Of a stretch of DNA of 64,000 bases, positions 26,259-34,449 are shown piece after piece. Numbering within the stretch: the stretch's first letter is position 1; every line of letters begins with the position of its first letter. Source of the DNA: Pseudomonas sp. RIT-562 (GTDB lineage Bacteria; Pseudomonadota; Gammaproteobacteria; Pseudomonadales; Pseudomonadaceae); the NCBI RefSeq assembly GCF_026241895.1, contig NZ_JAPJIV010000014.1:103650-167649 (forward strand), read 5' to 3'. Under the pieces are notes generated by a model that ran no database searches, was not told where the DNA came from, and was given only the letters and a program-made list of their open reading frames with translations. The translations under genes and the position numbers were made by a program.

Positions 26259-26624
26259 TTGTCCAGACTCGCTGAATTTCGTGCAGCTGAAAAAGCCCTT
26301 CAGGAACAGCTCAAGCAGCTTGAAGCCTTGAAGAACGACGCCGGGCTCAAGAAAGAAATGGAATTCGAGGAGAAGCTCCAAGGGCTGATGAAAACCTATG
26401 GCAAGAGCTTGCGCGATGTCATCGCCATACTCGATCCAAATCCGGCGAAATCGGGCCTGCAGCCGGCGTCGCCACCGAAAACCCGGCGCGCCCGCGTGGT
26501 CAAGGTCTATCACAACCCGCACACCGGTGAACTGATTGAGACCAAGGGCGGCAACCACCGCGGCCTGAAATCCTGGAAGGAGCAGTACGGTGCGTCGACT
26601 GTTGAGTCCTGGTTGCGCGGCTAA
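26259..26624 (+). CDS. mvaU: MvaU/MvaT-type H-NS family silencer
   Basis: A 121-aa xenogeneic silencer. An N-terminal coiled coil for oligomerisation (LAEFRAAEKALQEQLKQLEAL) is followed by a linker and a C-terminal DNA-binding domain (YHNPHTGELIETKGGNHRGLKSWKEQYG). The start is TTG 26259, giving MSRLAEFRAAEK as in MvaU, with GGAG upstream; the upstream ATG would add an unmatched tail. The upstream region is AT-rich, fitting the autoregulation known for this family. MvaU proteins silence AT-rich acquired DNA, so the toxin-like island here is a natural target (inference). Confidence 0.93.
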   Translation: MSRLAEFRAAEKALQEQLKQLEALKNDAGLKKEMEFEEKLQGLMKTYGKSLRDVIAILDPNPAKSGLQPASPPKTRRARVVKVYHNPHTGELIETKGGNHRGLKSWKEQYGASTVESWLRG

Positions 26625-26644
26625 ATACTCACCGTCATAACAAC

Positions 26645-26669
26645 AAGCCCTGCCGATGCAGGGCTTTTT
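26645..26669 (+). terminator. Intrinsic terminator of mvaU
   Basis: AAGCCCTGC-CGAT-GCAGGGCTT followed by TTT, 20 bp after the mvaU stop codon. Confidence 0.93.
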
Positions 26670-26737
26670 AATACATGTTGCTACTAACTTTATGCTTAAT
26701 TCGTTAGGGCAATATTATTCAACTCTTCAGCTCGCTA

Positions 26738-27250
26738 CTAAAGTTTCAAACTGTTTCGAGCACCGGCTATCTCTTCCTGACCTGCCTTGTAAGCTTCGGC
26801 CTGCCCAGCATAAGAAAGTACGTAGGCTTTATCGGAGTCCACTGCCGCAACCAATGTCTGGGTGAGCACGTGCCGGCCGTTTTGGGTGATGGTGCAGGTT
26901 GTTTCCAGTGCCTTTAAATCACTCAAGCGGGCTTCGTGGATCTTGTTGCAAACACTCTGGTAGCCACTGCGGAAAAAGTCTTTTTGCAGCGACTTGCGCA
27001 TCTCCAGTAACACCCCTTGCAAGTTGACCTGATGCCCGGGCTCCACCGGGGTCGTGGTCAGCTCCATTACCAACAAGGGGGTACCGCCCTCATCGTTTTT
27101 TACTGCGCGCTGGCGCGAGACTTTTGAGGCGGGGTCCGTCAGGGGAACGTCTTCCACTACCCAGCCGTCGGGCCAGGTGATCTGCGATGGTTCGGCGTGG
27201 GTGGCGGTGATCACCGACAGCAGGCCGATCAGTAAACAGAATCGAATCAT
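26738..27250 (-). CDS. Predicted exported protein of unknown function
   Basis: ATG 27250 (MIRFCLLIGLLSVITATHAEPSQ) gives a clear Sec signal peptide with cleavage after THA. The mature part of about 150 aa has WPDGWVVEDVPL, two central cysteines (SVCNKIHEA and TTCTITQNG, likely a disulfide) and a C-terminal helix. The protein resembles the small periplasmic DUF4946-type proteins of pseudomonads, but I am not certain of the family. It is convergent with mvaU and divergent from gloA. Confidence 0.75.
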   Translation of the reverse strand: MIRFCLLIGLLSVITATHAEPSQITWPDGWVVEDVPLTDPASKVSRQRAVKNDEGGTPLLVMELTTTPVEPGHQVNLQGVLLEMRKSLQKDFFRSGYQSVCNKIHEARLSDLKALETTCTITQNGRHVLTQTLVAAVDSDKAYVLSYAGQAEAYKAGQEEIAGARNSLKL

Positions 27251-27396
27251 TGCACAGTCGAACTCCAGGGATGAGCGACCAAGTCTGGCCCCGCCCCGCC
27301 TGTCAGGCAATAGCGGACGCTTTGGGTTTGGTGATGTCGGATCCCTTGCGTATCATTACCACCATTCGTTAGCCCCATTTATCGACCGGAGGGCCC

Positions 27397-27918
27397 ATGA
27401 GCCTGCACGAATTGAACGCCTTTCCTGGCGTCACCGCACAACCTGACACCGCCACGGCGAAGTTTGTTTTCAACCACACCATGCTGCGGGTTAAAGACAT
27501 CACCAAGTCGCTGGACTTTTACACGCGCATCCTCGGCTTTTCCCTGGTGGAAAAACGCGATTTTCCGGAAGCGGAGTTCAGCCTGTACTTCCTGGCATTG
27601 GTCGACAAAGACCAGATCCCGGCCGACGCCGCTGCTCGTACCGAGTGGATGAAGTCGATCCCAGGCATCCTGGAACTGACCCACAACCATGGCACCGAAA
27701 ACGATGCGGACTTTGCCTACCACAACGGCAACACCGACCCGCGCGGTTTCGGTCATATCTGCATCTCGGTGCCGGACATCGTCGCAGCTTGCGAGCGCTT
27801 CGAGGCATTGGGCTGCGACTTCCAGAAGCGCCTGACCGATGGCCGCATGAAGAGCCTGGCCTTCATCAAGGACCCGGATGCCTACTGGGTCGAAATCATC
27901 CAACCCGCCCCGCTCTGA
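27397..27918 (+). CDS. gloA: Lactoylglutathione lyase (glyoxalase I)
   Basis: A 173-aa vicinal-oxygen-chelate metalloenzyme that isomerises the methylglyoxal-glutathione hemithioacetal to S-lactoylglutathione. All four metal ligands are visible: His27 (FVFNHTMLRV), Glu93 (GILELTHNHG), His120 (GFGHICISV) and Glu166 (YWVEIIQP). The length, longer than E. coli GloA because of the N-terminal extension and a loop near residues 75-90, fits the zinc-type class found in Pseudomonas. It is followed by a REP hairpin and no other gene. Confidence 0.95.
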   Translation: MSLHELNAFPGVTAQPDTATAKFVFNHTMLRVKDITKSLDFYTRILGFSLVEKRDFPEAEFSLYFLALVDKDQIPADAAARTEWMKSIPGILELTHNHGTENDADFAYHNGNTDPRGFGHICISVPDIVAACERFEALGCDFQKRLTDGRMKSLAFIKDPDAYWVEIIQPAPL

Positions 27919-27945
27919 ACCACGACGCCAGTCGTGTCGGAGTCT

Positions 27946-27991
27946 GGCTTGCCGGCGATGGCGCCCGCGAAATCGCCATCGCCGGCAAGCC
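27946..27991. repeat. REP-like palindrome after gloA
   Basis: Perfect 18-bp arms GGCTTGCCGGCGATGGCG (27946-27963) and its complement (27974-27991). It belongs to a different REP subfamily from the GCGAGCAGGCTC elements elsewhere in the window. Confidence 0.85.
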
Positions 27992-28063
27992 GGGCTCCTA
28001 CGGATTGTGCCGAGCTCAAATCCGGCGTACACCCGGCCGCAACGGGTTTGGCCCACCCACAAA

Positions 28064-28089
28064 AAACCCCATGATTGCTCATGGGGTTT
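28064..28089 (-). terminator. Intrinsic terminator of ahpF
   Basis: On the minus strand AAACCCCAT, an 8-nt loop, then ATGGGGTTT runs into a T-rich tract, 22 bp after the ahpF stop codon. Confidence 0.9.
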
Positions 28090-28110
28090 GGTGTTGTTCG
28101 GCTTGTGGTG

Positions 28111-29673
28111 TTATGCCGGGGCCGACGTGCGGATCAGGTGGTCAAATGCGCTGAGGGATGCCTTGGCGCCCTCGCCTACCGCAATCACGATCTGCTTGTA
28201 CGGCACCGTAGTCACGTCACCGGCAGCGAACACGCCAGGCATCGAAGTCTCGCCCCGCGCATCGACGATGATCTCGCCGCGTGGCGACAGCTCGATGGTG
28301 CCTTTGAGCCAATCGGTGTTAGGCAGCAGACCGATCTGCACGAAGATCCCTTCCAACTCGACCGTGCGCAGTTCGTCCGACTGCCGATCCTTGTAACGCA
28401 GGCCATTGACCTTTTGCCCGTCGCCAGTCACTTCGGTGGTTTGCGCACTGGTGATCACAGTCACGTTGGGCAGACTGTACAACTTGCGCTGCAAGACCGC
28501 ATCGGCGCGCAGCTGGACATCGAACTCCAGCAGCGTCACGTGGGCTACGATCCCGGCCAGGTCGATGGCCGCTTCGACACCCGAGTTGCCGCCGCCAATC
28601 ACCGCCACACGCTTGCCCTTGAACAACGGGCCGTCGCAGTGCGGGCAGTACGCCACACCTTTGTTGCGGTATTGCTGCTCGCCCGGGACGTTCATTTCCC
28701 GCCACCGCGCACCGGTCGCAAGGATCACGGTCTTGGCTTTCAGGGTCGCACCACTGACGAAGTGGACTTCGTGCAACTCGCCACTCTTGCCCGGCAGCAG
28801 CTTGTCGGCCCGCTGCAGGTTCATGATGTCGACGTCGTATTGCTTGACGTGCTCTTCCAGCGCGACAGCCAGTTTCGGCCCTTCGGTTTCCTGCACCGAG
28901 ATAAAGTTCTCGATAGCCATAGTGTCCAGTACCTGGCCGCCAAAACGCTCAGCCGCGACACCGGTGCGAATACCTTTGCGAGCAGCGTAGATCGCCGCCG
29001 ATGCGCCGGCCGGACCGCCGCCGACGACCAGTACGTCAAAGGCTTCCTTGGCACTGATCTTCTCGGCTTGACGCTCGATGCCGCTGGTATCGATCTTCGC
29101 GAGAATCTCTTCCAGGCCCATACGGCCCTGACCGAAGTTGACTCCGTTAAGGTAAATGCTCGGCACGGCCATGATCTGGCGCTCGTCGACCTCGGCCTGG
29201 AACAGCGCGCCGTCGATGGCCACGTGGCGAATGTTCGGATTCAATACCGCCATCAGGTTGAGCGCCTGGACCACGTCCGGGCAGTTCTGGCAGGACAGCG
29301 AGAAGTAAGTCTCGAAGCTGAACTCGCCTTTGATCGAGCGGATCTGTTCGATCACTTCAACACTGGCTTTCGAAGGGTGGCCGCCGACTTGCAGCAGGGC
29401 CAGCACCAACGAAGTAAATTCGTGGCCCATGGGGATGCCGGCAAAACGCAGGCTGATATCGGCACCCGGGCGATTGATCGAGAACGATGGTTTGCGTGCA
29501 TCGTCACCGTTATCGAGCAAAGTAATGTGTGTGGAAAGACTGGCAACGTCTTTCAACAATTCGAGCATCTCCTGGGATTTCGCACCGTCGTCGAGGGACG
29601 CAACGATCTCGATCGGTTGGGTGACCCGTTCCAGGTATGACTTCAACTGGGTTTTAAGATTGGTGTCCAACAT
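28111..29673 (-). CDS. ahpF: Alkyl hydroperoxide reductase subunit F
   Basis: A 520-aa flavoprotein disulfide reductase that passes electrons from NADH to AhpC. The N-terminal tandem thioredoxin-like domain (residues 1-200) holds CQNC in SLSCQNCPDVV. The FAD domain follows (VLVVGGGPAGASAAIYAARKG), then the redox centre CPHC in GVAYCPHCDGPLF (near residue 345) and a second dinucleotide motif (VAVIGGGNSGVEAAIDLAG). It lies downstream of ahpC but is separated from it by a strong terminator. Confidence 0.97.
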   Translation of the reverse strand: MLDTNLKTQLKSYLERVTQPIEIVASLDDGAKSQEMLELLKDVASLSTHITLLDNGDDARKPSFSINRPGADISLRFAGIPMGHEFTSLVLALLQVGGHPSKASVEVIEQIRSIKGEFSFETYFSLSCQNCPDVVQALNLMAVLNPNIRHVAIDGALFQAEVDERQIMAVPSIYLNGVNFGQGRMGLEEILAKIDTSGIERQAEKISAKEAFDVLVVGGGPAGASAAIYAARKGIRTGVAAERFGGQVLDTMAIENFISVQETEGPKLAVALEEHVKQYDVDIMNLQRADKLLPGKSGELHEVHFVSGATLKAKTVILATGARWREMNVPGEQQYRNKGVAYCPHCDGPLFKGKRVAVIGGGNSGVEAAIDLAGIVAHVTLLEFDVQLRADAVLQRKLYSLPNVTVITSAQTTEVTGDGQKVNGLRYKDRQSDELRTVELEGIFVQIGLLPNTDWLKGTIELSPRGEIIVDARGETSMPGVFAAGDVTTVPYKQIVIAVGEGAKASLSAFDHLIRTSAPA

Positions 29674-29717
29674 ACGGGCGATTTCCTTTTTACTGATTCA
29701 TATAAAGCAGGCATAAA

Positions 29718-29750
29718 AAAACGCCCGAGCGAATCTCGCCCGGGCGTTTT
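29718..29750 (-). terminator. Strong terminator between ahpC and ahpF
   Basis: AAAACGCCCG (29718-29727) and CGGGCGTTTT (29741-29750), with an inner GCGA/TCGC pair and a minus-strand T7 run. It would stop most ahpC transcripts before ahpF, or act as a partial terminator setting the AhpC:AhpF ratio. Confidence 0.92.
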
Positions 29751-29813
29751 TATTGGGCGGTTGCAGCTTACTGAGGTGCGGAAAACCGCCCTGGTGAGGC
29801 TTTTGTCACTGAC

Positions 29814-30377
29814 TTAGATCTTGCCGACCAGGTCCAGGGACGGAGCCAGAGTGGCCTCGCCTTCTTTCCACTTGGCAGGGCAAACCTGGCCTGGGTGAGC
29901 AGCGACGTATTGAGCCGCCTTGATTTTGCGCAGCAGCTCGGAAGCGTCGCGGCCAACGCCGCCATCGTTCAGTTCAACGATCTTGATCTGGCCTTCAGGG
30001 TTGATCACGAAGGTGCCACGGTCGGCCAGGCCAGCTTCTTCGATCAGCACGTCGAAGTTGCGGGAGATGGCGTGGGTTGGGTCGCCGATCATGGTGTACT
30101 GGATTTTGCCGATGGCTGGCGAAGTGTTGTGCCAGGCAGCGTGGGCAAAGTGGGTGTCGGTGGAAACGCTGTAGATCTCGACGCCCAGTTTCTGGAAGGC
30201 GTCATAGTTCTCGGCCAGGTCTTCCAGCTCGGTTGGGCACACGAAGGTGAAGTCGGCCGGGTAGAAGAATACAACCGACCATTTGCCTTTGAGGTCAGCG
30301 TCCGAGACTTTTACGAAATCGCCATTTTTGAAGGCGTCAGCTTTGAACGGTTTAACTTGGCTGTTGATGATAGGCAT
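29814..30377 (-). CDS. ahpC: Alkyl hydroperoxide reductase subunit C (peroxiredoxin)
   Basis: A 187-aa typical 2-Cys peroxiredoxin that reduces hydrogen peroxide and organic peroxides. The peroxidatic Cys47 is in FTFVCPTELEDL and the resolving Cys166 in VCPAKW. The start is ATG 30377 (MPIINSQVKPFKADAF), with GGAGAG upstream. The C-terminal YF-type motif of robust/sensitive eukaryotic forms is absent, so it should resist overoxidation. It is probably peroxide-inducible. Confidence 0.97.
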   Translation of the reverse strand: MPIINSQVKPFKADAFKNGDFVKVSDADLKGKWSVVFFYPADFTFVCPTELEDLAENYDAFQKLGVEIYSVSTDTHFAHAAWHNTSPAIGKIQYTMIGDPTHAISRNFDVLIEEAGLADRGTFVINPEGQIKIVELNDGGVGRDASELLRKIKAAQYVAAHPGQVCPAKWKEGEATLAPSLDLVGKI

Positions 30378-30479
30378 CGATGACTCTCCGTCAGGGGTTG
30401 AAAAGTTGATGAGATGAATCCTACCTATCCGATCCCTCGATGGCTCATTGGCAAACCTCATGCTGCTGATTGGTTTTCG

Positions 30480-30502
30480 CTATTAGCTGACAGTATTAAT
30501 AG
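30480..30502. promoter_or_regulatory. AT-rich dyad upstream of ahpC
   Basis: CTATTA (30480-30485) and TAATAG (30497-30502) with an 11-bp spacer, about 100 bp upstream of ahpC. It resembles OxyR half-sites in base content, but the spacing does not match the ATAG-N7-CTAT rule well. Confidence 0.3.
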
Positions 30503-30515
30503 AAGAAAACGGAAT

Positions 30516-31454
30516 CTAGGGCGTCAATGGCTTTTCAGAAAGGCGCGCCATGCCGGGAAATGGACTGGCTTCCACATAACGCATGGCTGACTTCATGTCC
30601 TTCCAGCCGACGTAACTCATCAACGATTTGAGATCCCAGCCGCTTTGATGGGCCCAGGTAGCAAAACCCCGGCGCAGGGAATGGCTGGTGTAGTGCTCGG
30701 CGGCGATGCCCGCACGCTGCAAGGCCTGGCGTAGTAGTGGAATCACGCTATTGGGGTGCAATCCCTCATCGCTCAAATGCCCCCAGCGGTCGATACCGCG
30801 AAACACTGGACCGCGCACCAGCGCTGCGGCGCTGATCCAGGCGATATACGCCTGGACCGGACACAGGCGCTGCAGCGCTGGCGTCTGGTAGGTTTTGCCG
30901 AGATTGTCACGATCGCTCTTGCTGCGCGGCAGATACAGGCTGATGCCGGCACCGGCGCTGGCCTGGACGTGCTCGATCTGCACCCGGCATAGCTCGTCGC
31001 TGCGGAAACCGCGCCAGAACCCAAGGAGAATCAGCGCCGTGTCGCGTCTGGCCCGCAACAGCCCCGGGTGGTCGTGTTCGGCCTGGGCGATCTGCGCCTC
31101 GCGCTCAAGCCAGGCGATCACCTGTTCCAGATGCTGCAGCTGCAACGGCTCAGCCTGTTTTTCCTGCGCCGGGTGCAGCGCACGGATGCCCTTGAATACC
31201 TTGCGCACCACCGGCGCCTTGGTGGGGTCAGCAAAACCCTGGCTGTTGTGCCATTGGGCCAGTGCCGACAGGCGCAGTTTCAGGGTGTTGATCGAAAGCA
31301 CCCCGGCATGGGCCACCAGATAACGCGCAACGCTGTCCGCAGTTGCCGGCAAGAAACCACCCCAGCTGACTTCGAAGTGCTCGATGGCCGCGCGGTAGCT
31401 GCGCCGGGTGTTGTCGCGAGTGGCAGCGTTTAAATAACGATCCAAATCGCTCAT
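30516..31454 (-). CDS. Orphan tyrosine site-specific recombinase
   Basis: A 312-aa integrase/XerD-type protein. Start ATG 31454 (MSDLDRYLNAATRDNTRRSYRAAI) has GAGAGA upstream. An N-terminal SAM-like core-binding domain (residues 1-100) is followed by a catalytic domain with a full set: Arg151 (FWRGFRSDEL), Lys179 (SKSDRD), His258 and Arg261 (HSLRRGFA), Trp284 (YVGWK) and Tyr293 (AMRYVE). No prophage or tRNA site adjoins it. It is divergent from a KfrA-like DNA-binding gene across a region with large dyads, suggesting that the two form a functional pair. Confidence 0.88.
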   Translation of the reverse strand: MSDLDRYLNAATRDNTRRSYRAAIEHFEVSWGGFLPATADSVARYLVAHAGVLSINTLKLRLSALAQWHNSQGFADPTKAPVVRKVFKGIRALHPAQEKQAEPLQLQHLEQVIAWLEREAQIAQAEHDHPGLLRARRDTALILLGFWRGFRSDELCRVQIEHVQASAGAGISLYLPRSKSDRDNLGKTYQTPALQRLCPVQAYIAWISAAALVRGPVFRGIDRWGHLSDEGLHPNSVIPLLRQALQRAGIAAEHYTSHSLRRGFATWAHQSGWDLKSLMSYVGWKDMKSAMRYVEASPFPGMARLSEKPLTP

Positions 31455-31561
31455 GGAATTCTCTCTCGCTGTAGCCGGCGTGCTGGCGATGGTGTGCACG
31501 GGCTCCTACAGGGTTTTGTGTACGGAGTTGCGACCAAAAAAACGTCAAATTGCTTATCACG

Positions 31562-31584
31562 CGGGATAATACCTAATTATCCCG
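31562..31584. promoter_or_regulatory. Perfect 9-bp-arm dyad between the recombinase and the KfrA-like gene
   Basis: CGGGATAAT (31562-31570) and ATTATCCCG (31576-31584) around ACCTA. It could be an operator for the KfrA-like protein or a recombination site: the inner TAA/TTA half-sites around a 5-7 bp centre resemble tyrosine-recombinase core sites. Confidence 0.6.
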
Positions 31585-31639
31585 TATTAGTATCTCCGAT
31601 TATTTGCTGATTGTTGAATCATGGTACAATCGTGTTTGT

Positions 31640-31653
31640 GTGGTATGTACCAC
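31640..31653. promoter_or_regulatory. Palindrome GTGGTATGTACCAC upstream of the KfrA-like gene
   Basis: Perfect 6-bp arms around TG, 23 bp before the ATG at 31677. TACAAT at about 31625 is a candidate -10, so this site lies near the transcription start and fits autorepression, as known for plasmid KfrA. Confidence 0.5.
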
Positions 31654-31676
31654 AGTACGTAATCGTAGGAGAGCTC

Positions 31677-32687
31677 ATGGCTCGCGGCGGCATCAACAAA
31701 GCAGTGGTTCAAACGGCACGCCTGGCAATTCTGGCCAGGGGCGAACACCCAAGCATCGACGCTGTGCGCATCGAAATGGGCAATACCGGCTCAAAGACCA
31801 CTATTCACCGCTATTTGAAGGAGCTCGACGACGGAGCTGAGTCCACACAAGCAAGCGCCGAACCCATCGACGACGAGCTCGCGAGCCTGGTATCGCGCCT
31901 CGCGCAACGCCTCAAAGAGCAGGCTCAAGAACCCATCGAACAGGCGCGCGCGCAGTTCGATCAGCAGAAAAAGTCCCTGGATGCCCAGCTGGCGCACGCT
32001 CAGGAAGCCAACAGCGAACTGCAACAGCAATACGAAATACAGACCCTGGCCCTGACCCAGGAGTCCGATACCCTGCACAACACGCAGCAGCTATTGCAGG
32101 CGGAGCAGACTCGCAACGCCGGGTTGAACCAGGCGCTGGCGGATTTCGAATTGCGTTTGCAGGACAAGGACGAGCAGATTCGCTCCCTTGAAGAAAAACA
32201 TCTGCACGCCCGTGATGCGCTGGAGCATTACCGTAACGCGGTCAAGGAACAGCGCGAACAGGACCAGCGTCGCCATGAAGGGCAGGTGCAACAGATTCAG
32301 ATGGAATTGCGCCAGGCCCAGCAGAGTGCCCTGGTTCGCCAGGACGAAATCACCCAGCTGCACCGGGACAACGAACGCCTGCTGACAGAAAACCGTGGCA
32401 CGCTACGGGAGCTGAGCCTGCTGCAGGAACAGCTCAAGCACACCCACAGTCGCCAGGATCAGTTGCTGGAACAGGTCAACCGCATCGACAGCGAGCGCAC
32501 CCTCCTCCAGGAACGCCTGCGCGCAGCCCTGCTGGAGAGCCAGTCGCTTAAACAGAACGTTGAAGATCAGGCGCAGACAAACCAGGGATTGGAAATCGAA
32601 TTGCTCAAGACCCGGGCGAGTCTTGACGAGAGCATGCGTCTGGCGGCTGCCGTTGCGGCAGCGCCAAACCCGGCGAAAGCCGATTAA
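31677..32687 (+). CDS. KfrA-like DNA-binding coiled-coil protein
   Basis: A 336-aa protein. The N-terminal KfrA_N DNA-binding domain (INKAVVQTARLAILARGEHPSIDAVRIEMGNTGSKTTIHRYLKELD, about residues 5-52) is followed by a continuous coiled coil of about 270 residues (Gln/Glu/Leu-rich). ATG 31677 has AGGAGAG upstream. KfrA proteins on IncP/IncU plasmids bind their own promoters, form filaments and help partition; a chromosomal copy beside a recombinase is intriguing. It overlaps the convergent gor gene by 4 bp. Confidence 0.88.
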   Translation: MARGGINKAVVQTARLAILARGEHPSIDAVRIEMGNTGSKTTIHRYLKELDDGAESTQASAEPIDDELASLVSRLAQRLKEQAQEPIEQARAQFDQQKKSLDAQLAHAQEANSELQQQYEIQTLALTQESDTLHNTQQLLQAEQTRNAGLNQALADFELRLQDKDEQIRSLEEKHLHARDALEHYRNAVKEQREQDQRRHEGQVQQIQMELRQAQQSALVRQDEITQLHRDNERLLTENRGTLRELSLLQEQLKHTHSRQDQLLEQVNRIDSERTLLQERLRAALLESQSLKQNVEDQAQTNQGLEIELLKTRASLDESMRLAAAVAAAPNPAKAD

Positions 32688-34042
32688 CCGCCGACAGGCG
32701 AGCGCATGGTGACGAACTCTTCGGCGGCCGTAGGATGGACGCCGATGGTTTCGTCGAAGTCGCGTTTGGTCGCACCGGCCTTCAGTGCGATAGCCAGGCC
32801 CTGAACGATTTCACCCGCGTCGGGGCCGACCATGTGGCACCCCAGAACCTTGTCGGACTTGCCGTCAACCACCAGCTTCATCAAGGTGCGCTCCTGGCAC
32901 TCGGTCAACGTCAGCTTCATCGGCCGGAAACGGCTCTCGTAGATCACGACCTCGTGCCCGGCTTCCCGCGCCTCTTCTTCGGTCAGGCCAACGGTGCCGA
33001 TATTCGGCAGGCTGAACACCGCTGTCGGGATCATCTTGTAATCCACCGGACGGTACTGCTCGGGCTTGAAAAGCCGACGCGCCACTGCCATACCTTCAGC
33101 CAGCGCCACCGGTGTCAGCTGCACTCGGCCGATCACATCGCCCAAGGCCAGGATCGACGGCTCGGCGGTCTGGTACTGCGCATCCACTTCGACAAAGCCT
33201 TTTTTGTCGAGCTTGACCCCAGTATTTTCCAGGCCAAGGTTGTCCAGCATCGGCCGGCGTCCCGTTGCATAGAAAATGCAGTCCGCTTCCAGCTCACGAC
33301 CATCCTTGAGGGTGGCTTTGAGACTGCCATCGGCCTGCTTATCGATGCGTTCGATGTCGGCATTAAATTGCAGGTTCATGCCGCGCTTGCTCAGCTCTTC
33401 GTGCAAATGCTTGCGGACTGCGCCGTCAAAGCCGCGCAGGAACAGGTCACCGCGATATAACAAAGTGGTGTCGGCGCCCAGGCCATGGAAAATCCCGGCG
33501 AATTCGACGGCGATGTAGCCGCCACCCACTACCAATACGCGCTTGGGCAGCTCTTTCAGGAAGAACGCCTGGTTGGAGCTGATGGCGTGCTCGTGGCCGG
33601 GGATTTCCGGGATTTGTGGCCAGCCGCCCGTAGCGATCAGGATGTTCTTCGCACTATGGCGCTCACCATTGATCTCCACCGTATGCGGATCGACGATCTT
33701 GGCGTGCCCTTCGTGCAGGGTTACTCCGCTGTTGACCAGCAGGTTGCGGTAGATACCGTTGAGGCGATTGATCTCGCGGTCTTTGTTGGCAATCAGGGTC
33801 GCCCAGTCGAATTTTGCCTCGCCCAGTGTCCAGCCGAAACCGGACGACTGTTCGAAGTCCTCGGCGAAATGCGCCCCGTACACCAGCAACTTCTTCGGCA
33901 CACAGCCAACGTTTACACAAGTGCCACCCAGGTAACGGCTCTCGGCCACAGCCACTTTCGCGCCAAAGCCAGCGGCAAACCGCGCAGCCCGCACTCCGCC
34001 GGAACCGGCACCAATCACATAAAGGTCAAAATCGTAGGCCAT
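32684..34042 (-). CDS. gor: Glutathione reductase
   Basis: A 452-aa FAD/NADPH disulfide oxidoreductase regenerating GSH. FAD-binding GAGSGGVRAARFAAGFG is followed by the redox disulfide GGTCVNVGCVPKK, the NADPH-binding VGGGYIAVEFAGIFHG and the C-terminal catalytic HPTAAEE (His-Glu pair). ATG 34042 (MAYDFDLYVIGAGSGG) has GAGGAGA upstream; the frame stays open further upstream into repeat sequence, which is not coding. Confidence 0.96.
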   Translation of the reverse strand: MAYDFDLYVIGAGSGGVRAARFAAGFGAKVAVAESRYLGGTCVNVGCVPKKLLVYGAHFAEDFEQSSGFGWTLGEAKFDWATLIANKDREINRLNGIYRNLLVNSGVTLHEGHAKIVDPHTVEINGERHSAKNILIATGGWPQIPEIPGHEHAISSNQAFFLKELPKRVLVVGGGYIAVEFAGIFHGLGADTTLLYRGDLFLRGFDGAVRKHLHEELSKRGMNLQFNADIERIDKQADGSLKATLKDGRELEADCIFYATGRRPMLDNLGLENTGVKLDKKGFVEVDAQYQTAEPSILALGDVIGRVQLTPVALAEGMAVARRLFKPEQYRPVDYKMIPTAVFSLPNIGTVGLTEEEAREAGHEVVIYESRFRPMKLTLTECQERTLMKLVVDGKSDKVLGCHMVGPDAGEIVQGLAIALKAGATKRDFDETIGVHPTAAEEFVTMRSPVGG

Positions 34043-34157
34043 TTTCAATCTCCTCGGCAGGCCAACAGCATACCTGCAGACGCTTGTTGGGCAAGTACTG
34101 AACGCTATTTCTGAACAGCCCCCCCTTGGTGGCACTCCTACGGCGCACTTGTCCGGC

Positions 34158-34303
34158 GTAGCAGCTGTCGAGCCTGCGAGGCTGCGTTCGGCTGCGCAGC
34201 AGTCGTAAAACCTGCAACTCTGGCACCCCCTGACGCACCGCGGCGACTGATTTCGCGACTGCTGCGCAGCCGAACGCAGCCTCGCAGGCTCGGCAGCTGC
34301 TAC
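34158..34303. repeat. Large palindromic element with 48-bp arms
   Basis: Arm 34158-34205 (GTAGCAGCTG...GCAGCAGTCG) and arm 34256-34303 are inverted copies with one clear mismatch, around a 50-bp loop. It lies in the 407-bp gap between galU and gor. It is much longer than the REPINs and belongs to another repeat family. Confidence 0.85.
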
Positions 34304-34403
34304 AAGGATTTTGTTTCGCCATTCGAAGTCGACCGTTGCCCCTAGGATTTGTGCAGCTTTTACCCGGATTCGCGCCACTTGCGAGGTCACCAGCCGCAAA
34401 CGA

Positions 34404-34427
34404 AAAAGCCACCCGAAGGTGGCTTTT
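34404..34427 (-). terminator. Intrinsic terminator of galU
   Basis: AAAAGCCACC-CGAA-GGTGGCTTTT, with a further T on the minus strand, 22 bp after the galU stop codon. Confidence 0.92.
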
Positions 34428-34449
34428 CATACAAGTGGAACGAAGGCTA

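Noticed and set aside
30480..30502. OxyR binding site upstream of ahpC
   Set aside because: The dyad is real but the spacing between ATAG/CTAT elements does not fit the OxyR rule, so it is listed only as a dyad.
16941..31584. Idea that the tyrosine recombinase at 30516 flips the Rhs segment, because TACCTA occurs both at the left breakpoint and in the centre of its promoter dyad
   Set aside because: Only six bases are shared, the right breakpoint lacks them, and the flanking arms do not match. Chance is likely.
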